Assembly: GCF_024436035.1 (NCBI RefSeq)
Contig: NZ_JANFNG010000006.1
Coordinates: 186,001 to 250,000, forward strand
DNA length: 64,000 nucleotides
Source of the DNA: Streptomyces humicola
Lineage (GTDB): Bacteria > Actinomycetota > Actinomycetes > Streptomycetales > Streptomycetaceae
Direction of reading: 5' to 3'
A program made the position numbers and the translations under genes. This document shows positions 31,430 to 39,970 of this stretch, piece by piece. The notes under the pieces were generated by a model that was not told the origin of the DNA, did no database searches, and saw only the letters and a list, made by a program, of their open reading frames with translations. Positions within the stretch are counted from its first letter, which is position 1; each line of letters begins with the position of its first letter.

Positions 31430-31771
31430 TCAGTCGGTCGCCGCGACAGCCTCGTCGACCGAGGTGTGAATCGGGAACACCTTGGTCAGACCGGTGATTC
31501 GGAAAATCTTGAGGATGCGCTCCTGGTTGCACACCAGACGCAGCGAGCCCTCGTGCGCACGCACCCTCTTCAGCCCGCCGACGAGCACACCGAGGCCGGT
31601 GGAGTCGAGGAAGTCCACGCCCTCCATGTCCACGACCAAGTGGTAGCTCCCGTCGTTGACGAGCTCGACCAGCTGCTCGCGCAGCTTGGGCGCGGTGTAA
31701 ACATCAATCTCGCCACCGACCTCGACGACCGTACGGTCGCCGACGGTCCGAGTCGACAGGGACAGGTCCAC
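31430..31771 (-). CDS. bldG: Anti-anti-sigma factor BldG
   Basis: 113 residues from GTG 31771, preceded by GGAGGATCC; an in-frame ATG 24 bases upstream is less well placed, and BldG of S. coelicolor has the same length. STAS fold with the phosphorylation site in [14 protein letters not shown]57. BldG is required for aerial growth and antibiotic production; dephosphorylated BldG binds anti-sigma factors and frees their sigma factors. The divergent neighbour upstream is a helicase, leaving 167 bp for both promoters. Sequence agreement with known BldG is nearly complete from memory. Confidence 0.95.
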   Translation of the reverse strand: MDLSLSTRTVGDRTVVEVGGEIDVYTAPKLREQLVELVNDGSYHLVVDMEGVDFLDSTGLGVLVGGLKRVRAHEGSLRLVCNQERILKIFRITGLTKVFPIHTSVDEAVAATD

Positions 31772-31938
31772 GGATCCTCCAGCACCTTGCATCAAGCATC
31801 AAGCCGCTCGCCCCCTGGGGTCTCCCCACCGGGGGAGGGGACGGATCGGCAGCCGCAACGGCATTCAATCACTTACCGGCGGGCGAGCACGACGCCTTAC
31901 GACGATTGTCCATCGCGCCGGTGACACACTGACTGTCA

Positions 31939-34302
31939 ATGGCCCACGATCAACCACCGCAATCGGTACCCGGCCGCCCCGATCCGGCCACAGCTCTGGA
32001 CCGGCTCGTCTCTGGGGCGGGCCGCGCCGCGCGCATCACTCATACGGAGCACTTGCCCCCGAGGACCGGCCGCCATGCGGACTGGCCTGATCGGATCCGC
32101 CCCGAAGTGATCGAGGCGATCAGAGACGCCGGTATCGAGCGGCCCTGGGAGCACCAGGTGCGCGCCGCGGAGCACGCGCTGCACGGTGAGTCGGTGGTCG
32201 TTGCCACGGGTACGGCGTCCGGCAAGTCGCTGGCGTATCTCACCCCTGTGCTCAGTACGCTGCTGGACGGCTCGGAAGCGGCCAACGGCAGAGGGGCCAC
32301 CGCCTTGTATCTGGCGCCGACGAAGGCGCTCGCCGCCGACCAGTGCCGCACGGTGGCGGAGCTCGCCGGCGGCCCGGCGATCGGCGGCTCCCGGATCCGG
32401 CCGGCCGTGTACGACGGCGACACGCCGTTCGAGGAACGCGAATGGGTGCGCCAGTACGCGACGTATGTGCTCACCAACCCCGACATGCTGCACCGCGGCA
32501 TCCTGCCCGCCCATCCGCGCTGGTCCTCCTTTCTGCGCCGGCTGCGCTACGTCGTGGTCGACGAGTGCCACACCTACCGGGGTGTCTTCGGGTCGCATGT
32601 CGCCCAGGTGCTGCGGCGGCTGCGCCGCGTGTGCGCCCGCTACGGAGCGCAACCGGTCTTCCTGCTCGCCTCGGCCACCGCGGCCGACCCGGGAGAGGCG
32701 GCCACCCGGCTGACGGGCGTACCAGTCGCCGAGATCACCGAGGACGCCTCCCCACGCGGCGAACTCGTCTTCGCGCTGTGGGAACCGCCGCTCACCGAGC
32801 TCAGCGGAGAGCGCGGCGCCCCGGTGCGCCGCACGGCGACCGCGGAAGCCGCTGACCTGCTCACCGACCTGGTGGTCCAGGGCACCCGCACTGTCGCGTT
32901 CGTCCGCTCCCGGCGCGCCGCCGAGCTGATCGCCCTGCTGGCGCAGGACCGGCTCGCCGCCGTCGACCGCTCTCTCCCCGGACGCGTGGCCGCCTATCGC
33001 GGCGGTTATCTGCCGGAGGAGCGTCGCGCACTCGAGCGGGATCTGCACAGCGGCCGCCTCCTCGGCCTCGCCTCGACCACCGCCCTGGAGCTGGGCGTGG
33101 ACGTCTCCGGCCTGGACGCCGTTCTGATCACCGGGTACCCGGGGACCCGTGCGTCGCTGTGGCAGCAGGCCGGGCGGGCCGGTCGTGCGGGCCAGGGCGC
33201 GCTCGCCGTTCTCGTCGCACGCGACGACCCACTGGATACGTATCTGGTGCACCACCCCGAGGCACTGTTCGACCGGCCGGTGGAGTCGACCGTGCTCGAC
33301 CCCGACAACCCGTACGTGCTCGCCCCCCACCTGTGCGCCGCAGCCGCCGAACTCCCGCTCACCGAGGCCGATCTCGCCCTCTTCGGCCCGGAAGCGCCGG
33401 GCCTCATACCGCAGTTGGAGATGCGCGGGATGCTGCGCAAGCGCAAGGGCGGATGGTTCTGGACCCGCCGGGAGCGGGCTGCGGACCTCACCGACATCCG
33501 CGGCGAGGGCGGCCGGCCCGTCCAGGTGGTCGAGGCGGCGACCGGCCGGCTGCTCGGCACCGTCGACGTCTCCTCCGCGCACGCCACCGTCCACGACGGC
33601 GCAGTCCATCTGCACCAGGGCCGCACCTATGTGGTCAAGCAGCTGGACCTGGAGGACTGCGTGGCGCTGGTCGAGGAGGACGATCCGCCGTACTCCACGA
33701 TGGCCCGTGAGACCACCGCCATCTCGATCCTGGACACGGAGACCGAACAGCCGTGGGGCGAGGCGCGCTTGTGCTTCGGATCCGTCGAAGTCACCCATCA
33801 GGTGGTCTCGTTCCTGCGCCGCAGGCTGATCACGGGCGAGGTGCTCGGCGAGACCAAGCTCGACCTCCCGCCGCGCACCCTGCGCACCCGGGCCGTGTGG
33901 TGGACGCTCACCGACGCGCAGCTGGAGCACGCCAGGATCCACCCCGAGGAGCTCCCTGGCGCCCTGCACGCCGCCGAGCACGCGTCCATCGGCATGCTGC
34001 CGCTCTTCGCCACCTGCGACCGCTGGGACATCGGCGGCGTGTCGATACCCCTGCACACCGACACCGGCCTGCCCACGGTCTTCGTCTATGACGGCCACCC
34101 GGGCGGGGCGGGCTTCGCCGAGCGGGCGTTCCGTACCGCTCGCAGCTGGCTCACCGCGACGCGCGAGGCGATCGCCGCGTGCGAGTGCGAGTTCGGGTGC
34201 CCCTCGTGCATCCAGTCGCCCAAGTGCGGCAACGGAAACGACCCGTTGGACAAGCTCGCCGCGATCCGCGTCCTCGACCTCCTCCTCGCCGCGCGGCAGT
34301 GA
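31939..34302 (+). CDS. Hrq1/MrfA-type DEXH helicase with DUF1998 zinc domain
   Basis: 787 residues. RecA domain 1: Q-region PWEHQVRAAEHAL, Walker A ATGTASGKSL, DECH box VVDECHTYRG, motif III LASAT. RecA domain 2: FVRSRRAAEL, STTALELGVDVSGLD, QQAGRAGRAGQG (motif VI). The C-terminal DUF1998 region ends with the four-Cys cluster in ECEFGCPSCIQSPKCGNGN. This is the MrfA (YprA)/Hrq1 family, a 3'-5' DNA helicase; in Bacillus MrfA works with the exonuclease MrfB in mitomycin repair. No MrfB-like gene is adjacent. A DNA-repair role is inferred from family. Confidence 0.9.
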   Translation: MAHDQPPQSVPGRPDPATALDRLVSGAGRAARITHTEHLPPRTGRHADWPDRIRPEVIEAIRDAGIERPWEHQVRAAEHALHGESVVVATGTASGKSLAYLTPVLSTLLDGSEAANGRGATALYLAPTKALAADQCRTVAELAGGPAIGGSRIRPAVYDGDTPFEEREWVRQYATYVLTNPDMLHRGILPAHPRWSSFLRRLRYVVVDECHTYRGVFGSHVAQVLRRLRRVCARYGAQPVFLLASATAADPGEAATRLTGVPVAEITEDASPRGELVFALWEPPLTELSGERGAPVRRTATAEAADLLTDLVVQGTRTVAFVRSRRAAELIALLAQDRLAAVDRSLPGRVAAYRGGYLPEERRALERDLHSGRLLGLASTTALELGVDVSGLDAVLITGYPGTRASLWQQAGRAGRAGQGALAVLVARDDPLDTYLVHHPEALFDRPVESTVLDPDNPYVLAPHLCAAAAELPLTEADLALFGPEAPGLIPQLEMRGMLRKRKGGWFWTRRERAADLTDIRGEGGRPVQVVEAATGRLLGTVDVSSAHATVHDGAVHLHQGRTYVVKQLDLEDCVALVEEDDPPYSTMARETTAISILDTETEQPWGEARLCFGSVEVTHQVVSFLRRRLITGEVLGETKLDLPPRTLRTRAVWWTLTDAQLEHARIHPEELPGALHAAEHASIGMLPLFATCDRWDIGGVSIPLHTDTGLPTVFVYDGHPGGAGFAERAFRTARSWLTATREAIAACECEFGCPSCIQSPKCGNGNDPLDKLAAIRVLDLLLAARQ

Positions 34303-34644
34303 TTGCGGCGGCCCGGCACGGGAGCGGGCGCGGGCCGGACCCAGCGGGGCGAGCACACCGCGGCTCGTGATTTCGGCGACGACGTCCGAGACCTCACCGC
34401 GCACGGAGCAGGAGACGAGCCGTGCCCCCTGAGCCGCGGCGACGTGCTCGGCCTCGCGGCAGGCGGCGGACGCACCGTCAAGGGCGTGGTCGGCAGCCGC
34501 GAGCGCCGCGAGGTCTGCGGCGCCTCCGGCCCTGTGACGTGCGCAGACCGCCTGGCCCATGGCGAGCACCGCAGCGAACACTGCACACAGCGCCCCCGTC
34601 ATCACCGTCGTCCACACGGTGGCCGAGCCGCGCTCGCGGCTCAC
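34303..34644 (-). CDS. TadE-like (Rv3654c-type) protein, stop codon not found
   Basis: The start ATG at 34644 overlaps the stop of the upstream TadE gene (ATGA). The first ~115 residues look real: a basic N-terminus, one membrane helix (TVMTGALCAVFAAVLAMGQAV) and a helical extracytoplasmic part (ADLAALAAADHALDG), as in Rv3654c/TadE-like proteins that end near 110-130 residues. No stop follows at the expected place; the frame stays open on the antisense strand of the helicase gene to 31936. I place the end at the helicase boundary, which is arbitrary. Loss of the stop by mutation, or a sequencing error, are both possible. Confidence 0.55.
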
Positions 34645-35042
34645 CGGACCGCGTCCTCGGCGAGGGCCGCCGCGTCCGCGCCGACCGTGACCGACATCAG
34701 TCCCGCCATCCGCCCGGGGCCCAGCGACTGCGCCGTCACACGGACCCGCACCAGATCACCCTCGCGCCGCAGCTCCACCGATGCTCCCCGTGGTGCGGCC
34801 GACTGCGCGGCGGCGAGCGCCGCAGCGCGCGGCTCGGACCGCGCGGCGGCCCGTGCCCCGGCCCTGGCGGCATCCACGCAGCGGATCTGTGCGGAGGCCG
34901 CCATCAGCCCCCACAACAGCATCCCGGTGAAGAGGACCAGCACCGGAACGACCACGGCCGCCTCAGCCGTCACATACCCGGCATCGGCTCGCACCGTCCC
35001 GCACCGCGGCTCCTCGCGCTGCGGCGTCTCAGAACGCGACAT
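34641..35042 (-). CDS. TadE-family minor pilin
   Basis: 133 residues. A short basic N-terminus is followed by GYVTAEAAVVVPVLVLFTGMLLWGLM, the prepilin-like hydrophobic helix of TadE proteins with a conserved Glu at its start (AEAAV). The remainder is a small helical and strand domain (RCVDAARAGARAAARSE, with the typical DAARAGAR). TadE proteins are minor pilins of Flp/Tad pili. It overlaps the Flp-like gene upstream by 14 bp and the next TadE-like gene by 4 bp, so it belongs to the tad operon. Confidence 0.85.
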   Translation of the reverse strand: MSRSETPQREEPRCGTVRADAGYVTAEAAVVVPVLVLFTGMLLWGLMAASAQIRCVDAARAGARAAARSEPRAAALAAAQSAAPRGASVELRREGDLVRVRVTAQSLGPGRMAGLMSVTVGADAAALAEDAVR

Positions 35043-35226
35043 CGAGCGCCCTCCTGATCAGTCCGCTCAACGCCGAGCTCACCGCGCCGCTGGTGATCAC
35101 CTTGTAGAGGACGGCGGCGAAGCCGCACGCCGCCAAGGTGCCCACCGCGTACTCGGCCGTGCTCATCCCCGCCTGCGCGGCCGCGCCGCACACCGCCGCC
35201 GAACGGCGCCGCATCCAACCCCACAT
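35029..35226 (-). CDS. Flp-type pilin (DUF4244)
   Basis: 65 residues: basic leader MWGWMRRRS, then AGMSTAEYAVGTLAACGFAAVLYKV, a prepilin segment where G-M-S-T-A-E-Y resembles Flp cleavage sites (G followed by Glu at +5 and Tyr at +6), one membrane helix, and a short tail. Actinobacterial DUF4244 proteins occupy the Flp position in tad clusters. It should be the major pilus subunit, processed by a prepilin peptidase encoded elsewhere; no TadV-type peptidase is in the window. Confidence 0.85.
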   Translation of the reverse strand: MWGWMRRRSAAVCGAAAQAGMSTAEYAVGTLAACGFAAVLYKVITSGAVSSALSGLIRRALDVAF

Positions 35227-35298
35227 GTCGATGGCCCCTCCCGTTTCCGTGGTTTCCCTGTACGTGCCCTTGTTGCGTCCGTCCTCCGGTCCGCCGGC

Positions 35299-36114
35299 TC
35301 AGACCTGCTGCGCGTGCGCCATCACCTCCGCGAGGCCGATCACCACCGGCACCACCCCGACTGCCAGGAAGGCCGGCAGGAAGCACAGGCCGAGCGGTGC
35401 GGTGGCCAGCACGGCCGCGCGGCGGGCCCTGCTGCCCGCCGAACGTGAGCGCTCCGCGCGGTACGCGGCGGCAAGCCGTGAGATCTCGGCGACCGGCGGG
35501 ACGCCTGTGGTGCCTGCGCGCTCCATCCAGCGGCCGAGCACGTCCGCCTGCGGGAGTGCGCGCACCCGGCTCCAGCACTGGGCCGGATCACCACCGAGGC
35601 GCAGCTCCGCCGCGGCGCGCGACAGCGCCTGGGCGAGGGGCCCTTCGAGGGTGCGGCCCACGGCGCAAGCCGCCGCGCCCGGCGCGGCACCGGATGCCAG
35701 ACAGGCGGCCAGCAGCTCGGCCGCGAGTGGGAGTTGACCGGTCACCTTGCCCGTGCGGTCGTCCTGGAGGGGGGCTCCGCGGGTGCGCCGACGTGACCGG
35801 AGCTGCCACCTCCGTACGCCGAACACCATCGCAAGTCCCGCGACGCAGCCGGGGATCCCGCCGATGAACACGGCGATCGCGCACCCGGCCGAGACCGCCA
35901 TCGCCCACTCCCGGGCCTTCGCACGCCCCGCCAGGCTCAGCCTCGGCCGGGTTCTGCGCCGCAGGCGTTCGATGCCGAGCAGCCACTCGCGCCTGCGCCG
36001 GGCCGCGTGTGCGCGTCGGGCGGAGGCGACCGCCCAACCGAAGCACAGCACGGCCGAGATCCCGGGCACCGCCGTCCCCAGGCTGTGGATGAACTCACCC
36101 CCCATCGCCGTCAT
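35299..36114 (-). CDS. Type II/IV secretion platform protein TadC
   Basis: 271 residues from ATG 36114, which overlaps the TadB stop (ATGA). GspF-type protein: hydrophobic segments near the start (VPGISAVLCFGWAVA, AVSAGCAIAVFIGGIPGCVAGLAMV) and at the end (FLPAFLAVGVVPVVIGLAEVM), with the cytoplasmic helical domain LPLAAELLAACLASGAAPGAA between. It forms the inner-membrane platform with TadB and receives energy from TadA for pilus assembly. Confidence 0.85.
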   Translation of the reverse strand: MTAMGGEFIHSLGTAVPGISAVLCFGWAVASARRAHAARRRREWLLGIERLRRRTRPRLSLAGRAKAREWAMAVSAGCAIAVFIGGIPGCVAGLAMVFGVRRWQLRSRRRTRGAPLQDDRTGKVTGQLPLAAELLAACLASGAAPGAAACAVGRTLEGPLAQALSRAAAELRLGGDPAQCWSRVRALPQADVLGRWMERAGTTGVPPVAEISRLAAAYRAERSRSAGSRARRAAVLATAPLGLCFLPAFLAVGVVPVVIGLAEVMAHAQQV

Positions 36115-37049
36115 CCCTTCTCGGCGGCACGGGCGATCGACGAGGTCCACAGCAGCCCCAGTCCCTCCAGCACCACACCGACCGCCAGGCAGACCTGCCC
36201 GCTCGGGGTGTGCAGCAGGACCCGCAAGGGCTGGGCGCCCATCGTCCAGCCCAGTACCAGGCCGAAGACCGGAAGCAGCGCGAGCATCGCGGCCGTCGAC
36301 CGGGGCCCTGCCAACGCGGCGCGCAGCTCCTCCAGTTGGTCGCGCTCGGCGCGCAGGGCAGCCGCGACACGGTCCAAGCCGTCCGCGAGCCCGGCACCGC
36401 CGACGGTGGCCACTTCCCAGCACGCGGCGGCCGCGGCCAGACCGTACGCCCCGGGCCTGCGTGCGGCCTGGCGGAGCGCCGCCGGGACGTCACCGCCGAA
36501 CCGCGCGGCCGCAAGTAGCCGACTCATGCACTCCCCAGCCTGTGGATCACCGAAGCCCCTGGCTTCCCGCATCCGTTCGACGGCGTCGGCCAATGCGGCA
36601 TCCGGCGGACGACCGGCGCGCAGATCACCGGCGACCGCCGTGCAGAGGGTGATCACCGACTCCTGCCACCGCTCGTTCTCCGACCGCCTGTGCTGCGCGC
36701 GCAGCTGACGGCCGAGCAGCGGCATGGCGACCGCGCCAGCGAGCGGCGGAAGCGGCGAATGCGTCAGCAGCCCCAGCAGCAGTCCGGCGGGCAGGCACAG
36801 CACCTCGGGCCCGACCGGTACGCCGAGCCGGTGCGCCGCCTGCTTCCGGCCACGCTCCAGTACGGCCCTGGCCTGCCCGGCGTACGACTGCCACCGCGCC
36901 CAGCCCGGAGGTCCGACCGGCGGCCGGCCGCAGTCGGCGAACATCAGCCGCGCCCGCCGCAGCGCCTCGTCCGTTGTGCACAACGACCACAGCCCGCCCG
37001 CGACGCAGAGCGCCGCGCTCAACACGGCCAAGGTCTCCGCGGTGTTCAT
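36111..37049 (-). CDS. Type II/IV secretion platform protein TadB
   Basis: 312 residues from ATG 37049, overlapping the TadA stop. Membrane segments at the N-terminus (TLAVLSAALCVAGGLWSL), middle (VLCLPAGLLLGLLTHSPLPPL) and C-terminus (MLALLPVFGLVLGWTMGA), with the GspF-type domain SVITLCTAVAGDLRAGRPPDAAL. It is the second platform protein of the tad system; two F-type proteins in tandem are characteristic of tad clusters. Confidence 0.85.
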   Translation of the reverse strand: MNTAETLAVLSAALCVAGGLWSLCTTDEALRRARLMFADCGRPPVGPPGWARWQSYAGQARAVLERGRKQAAHRLGVPVGPEVLCLPAGLLLGLLTHSPLPPLAGAVAMPLLGRQLRAQHRRSENERWQESVITLCTAVAGDLRAGRPPDAALADAVERMREARGFGDPQAGECMSRLLAAARFGGDVPAALRQAARRPGAYGLAAAAACWEVATVGGAGLADGLDRVAAALRAERDQLEELRAALAGPRSTAAMLALLPVFGLVLGWTMGAQPLRVLLHTPSGQVCLAVGVVLEGLGLLWTSSIARAAEKG

Positions 37050-38254
37050 GCCGCACCCCGTTCGCACAGCGCGGCCAACCGCGGCCATCCGCGCTCCCGC
37101 CGGTAGTCGCCGTCCGCGCCGAGGACGATCGCGGGAACGGTGGAGACCAGACCGCGCCGGTCGCGCTCGAAGACGTGGATCTCCGCGACCCTGCGGCGTC
37201 CGCTGCGATCGCGCGCGAGGTGGATCACGACGGAGAGCGCCGCCGCCAGCTGGCTGTGGAGTGCCGGGCGTTCGAGCCCTGCGGTCGAGCCGAGGGCTTC
37301 GAGGCGGGCGGGCACATCGCACGCGGCGTTGGCGTGTACGGTGCCGCACCCTCCCTCGTGGCCCGTGTTGAGTGCGGAGAGCAGATCCGTCACCTCGGCT
37401 CCCCTGACCTCGCCGACCACGAGCCGGTCGGGCCGCATGCGCAGCGCCTGCCGGACGAGGTCCCGAAGCGTCACCCTGCCGACGCCCTCCTGGTTGGCCG
37501 GACGGGCCTCGAGACGCACCACGTGGGGATGGTCGGGCCGCAGCTCGGACGAGTCCTCGGCGAGGACGATCCGTTCGCCGTGGCCGACCAGGCCGAGCAG
37601 TGTGCTGAGCAGAGTCGTCTTGCCCGTTCCGGTGCCGCCGCTGACGAGATAGGAGAGCCGGGCGTCGATCACGGCCCGCAGCAGGCGTGCCGTGCCGGCG
37701 TCCGTGCTGCCCGCGGCGACGAGTTCGTCGAGGGTGAAAGCGCGCGTCCGCAGCACGCGCAGGGACAGGCATGGCGCACCGACCGCGACGGGAGGCAGCA
37801 CCGCGTGCAACCGCGTGCCGTCCGGCAACCGCGCGTCGACCCACGGTCGTGCGTCGTCCAGCCGCCTGCCCGCGGCGGTGGCGAGCCGCTGCGCGAGCCG
37901 GCGCACCGCCGCCGCGTCGCCGAAGCGGATCCCGGTGTGCTCCAGGCCCGAGCCCCGGTCGACCCACACCTCCTCCGGCCCGTTGACCAGCACATCGGTG
38001 ACTCCCGGTTCGGCGAGCAGCGGTTCGAGCAGCCCAGCGCCGACCATTTCGGAGCGCAGGGTGCGGACCACCCCGAGGACCGCCGTGTCGCCGAGCAGCC
38101 GCCCCTGGGAGCGCAGTGCGGCGGCGACCCTGGCCGGGGTCGGTTCCTCTCCGGCTTCGGCAAGTTTGAGACGCACGGCATCCAGCAGCGCCGCCCGGTC
38201 GTCCTGCCCGGCCCGGGGCTCACGCGCCTCCACGGCGCCTCGTACCCCGCTCAT
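37046..38254 (-). CDS. tadA: Tad pilus assembly ATPase TadA (CpaF-type)
   Basis: 402 residues from ATG 38254, coupled to the CpaE-like gene by ATGA. Secretion ATPase of the VirB11/GspE superfamily: EPGVTDVLVNGPEEVWVDRG in the N-domain, Walker A SGGTGTGKTTLLS, Asp box ERIVLAEDSSELRP, Walker B RLVVGEVRGAEVTDLL, and His box GHEGGCGTVHAN. It powers pilin extension at the membrane. The gene order cpaE-tadA-tadB-tadC-flp-tadE-tadE-like is a complete actinobacterial tad cluster except for a peptidase and an outer structure, which this group lacks. Confidence 0.93.
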   Translation of the reverse strand: MSGVRGAVEAREPRAGQDDRAALLDAVRLKLAEAGEEPTPARVAAALRSQGRLLGDTAVLGVVRTLRSEMVGAGLLEPLLAEPGVTDVLVNGPEEVWVDRGSGLEHTGIRFGDAAAVRRLAQRLATAAGRRLDDARPWVDARLPDGTRLHAVLPPVAVGAPCLSLRVLRTRAFTLDELVAAGSTDAGTARLLRAVIDARLSYLVSGGTGTGKTTLLSTLLGLVGHGERIVLAEDSSELRPDHPHVVRLEARPANQEGVGRVTLRDLVRQALRMRPDRLVVGEVRGAEVTDLLSALNTGHEGGCGTVHANAACDVPARLEALGSTAGLERPALHSQLAAALSVVIHLARDRSGRRRVAEIHVFERDRRGLVSTVPAIVLGADGDYRRERGWPRLAALCERGAA

Positions 38255-39462
38255 GACGCGACGCTCCCGCCGCCGGCCAGCGCCTCGCTGAGGAACGCCG
38301 AACAAAAGCGGGCGAGCGGGCCGCGACCGCCGGCACCGGGTGGTCTGCCGCCGTCGACCGACGCCAACAGGCCGTTCTCCGCAGGGAGTTCACCAACGAG
38401 CCGCAGGTCGAGCAGGCGCGCGATCTCCTCGTCGTCGAGACCGGGCGGAAAGGGACCGCGGGCGACCACACGAAGATCACTGAGCACCATGCCGAACCGC
38501 GAGGCCACCCGGTCGGCCGCGGCGACGGCTCTCAGCTCCGCCGGGACGACGAGCAGCCCGACGTCGATCTGGGAGAGCGCTTCGATGACCGCGTCGTCCA
38601 CCCGTCGCGGCAGATCCACGACCACGACGCCGCCCCGCCGCCGCGCCGCACCGAGTACCGAGCGCATCGCCTCCGGGGTGATGACGACCGAATCGCTCCG
38701 GTCCCAGCTGAGGATGCTCAGATCGTGCAGCCGTGGAAGCGACTCCTCCAGTGCTCCGCTGCTGACGCGCCCCTGGGACTCGGCGAGGTCGGGCCAGCGC
38801 AGGCCGTCCGCGCGCTCGCCGCCGAGCAGGACGTCAAGGCCTCCGCCGAGCGGATCACCGTCGATGAGCATCGTGCGGTGGCCGCAGCGCGCCGCCGTCA
38901 CGGCGAGCGCGCACGCCAGTGTGCTGGCTCCCGCGCCGCCTCTGCCCCCGACCACGCCGATGGTCAGTGCAGGCTCGCCGACGCCCTCGGCCGCGTCGGC
39001 GATCCGGTCCACGAGCCAGGGCTCGGCGTCGGGGAGGAAGAGCACATGATCGGCGCCGATGCCGACCGCACGCCGCCACACCGTCTGGTCGTCCAGATCG
39101 TGTCCGATGAGGAGTACGCCGGGGCGGCGCGACATGCCGTGGAGGGAGGCCGCGCACTCGTCTCCCACCAGCACCATCGGTGCCGAGTCCCAGCTCCCGG
39201 GCCGGCCGGGCGGTCCGTAGGACACCTCGGCCTCGGCGCCGGCGGCGGCGCACAGCCGCAACAGATCGTCCAGCAGGCCCTCGTCCTCGGTGACGATCAA
39301 CGGGCGGCTCGACCGTCCGCCCGCCGCGCGGCGCCCGGACGGCAGACGTCTCGCCCCGACGGGTGGCCGGGGCATGCGCGGTGTGCCCTGTGGCGTGGCC
39401 TGCGATGTGCCCTGCGCTGTGTCCGGAGTGCCGGATGTGCCAGATGAGATGGATTCGGACAT
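38251..39462 (-). CDS. CpaE/Ssd-like MinD-family protein
   Basis: 403 residues. The N-terminal ~55 residues are low-complexity (TAQGTSQATPQGTPR). A degenerate receiver-like domain follows (LIVTEDEGLLDDLLRLCAAAGAE), then a ParA/MinD domain with GVVGGRGGAGASTLACALA, TMLIDGDPLGGG and VVVVDLPRRVD. The deviant Walker A lacks both signature lysines (R and A instead), so ATP use is doubtful; the mycobacterial homologue Ssd (Rv3660c) has a similar role in septum regulation and pilus loci. It starts the tad operon, and its 508-bp upstream region contains 6C RNA. Confidence 0.85.
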   Translation of the reverse strand: MSESISSGTSGTPDTAQGTSQATPQGTPRMPRPPVGARRLPSGRRAAGGRSSRPLIVTEDEGLLDDLLRLCAAAGAEAEVSYGPPGRPGSWDSAPMVLVGDECAASLHGMSRRPGVLLIGHDLDDQTVWRRAVGIGADHVLFLPDAEPWLVDRIADAAEGVGEPALTIGVVGGRGGAGASTLACALAVTAARCGHRTMLIDGDPLGGGLDVLLGGERADGLRWPDLAESQGRVSSGALEESLPRLHDLSILSWDRSDSVVITPEAMRSVLGAARRRGGVVVVDLPRRVDDAVIEALSQIDVGLLVVPAELRAVAAADRVASRFGMVLSDLRVVARGPFPPGLDDEEIARLLDLRLVGELPAENGLLASVDGGRPPGAGGRGPLARFCSAFLSEALAGGGSVAS

Positions 39463-39780
39463 GGCCCCCTCGCTTCCGCTGGTGGATACCGCGTTACTCG
39501 CTGGCCTTCACGGTGAACCGCCCCTGGGAATCGTGGGGATCTTGGTCAAAAACAGTGGATAACCCGAGGGTTGTGGAGAACTCCGCCACCCGCACGAGTG
39601 ACTTCTCGCCGACCGCGCAACGATTACGGATCGTCACACGTCGTACCTGACATCGATGCCTTGAGATCGATGGGAGAAGCCGGAAGGAAGCGGTACGAAG
39701 ACGCGCGAAGGGAAGGCAATGAAAACGGAAGCGGATCGACCGGGTCTCGGCACACCGGCCGCCGGCGGGAATTCCGGCCC
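39463..39780. other. Divergent upstream region of the tad operon
   Basis: No protein-coding gene is supported. The stretch contains AT-rich sequence near 39540-39560 (GGTCAAAAACAGTGGATAAC) that is a plausible promoter region for the minus-strand cpaE-like gene. The 6C RNA gene follows at about 39790. Confidence 0.4.
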
Positions 39781-39789
39781 TGACATTGG

Positions 39790-39876
39790 TCCGGACATGC
39801 GACGACCCCCGCCGGGGGGGAGAGCGGGGGTCGTCCCCACGGCCGACTCGGGGGGGGAGGAGTCGGACCGGGTTAG
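39790..39876 (-). ncRNA. 6C RNA
   Basis: On the minus strand two successive hairpins have C-rich loops: CCGACTC / GAGTCGG (39843-39866, loop of ten bases with eight Cs in a row) and GACGACCCCCGC / GCGGGGGTCGTC (39801-39835, 12-bp perfect stem, loop with seven Cs). Two stem-loops with six or more Cs in each loop define 6C RNA of actinobacteria (Rfam RF01066). The location between the ssd/cpaE-like gene and a HAD gene matches the mycobacterial homologue B11, which lies beside Rv3660c. Ends are approximate. Confidence 0.85.
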
Positions 39877-39970
39877 CACGGTCGCGAACGATCCGTGACT
39901 TCCATGGTGTACCCGAGAGCCTTCTCAGGCAAACCCACGCGCCTCAGCTTACGCCGAATGGTGGGTGCCT

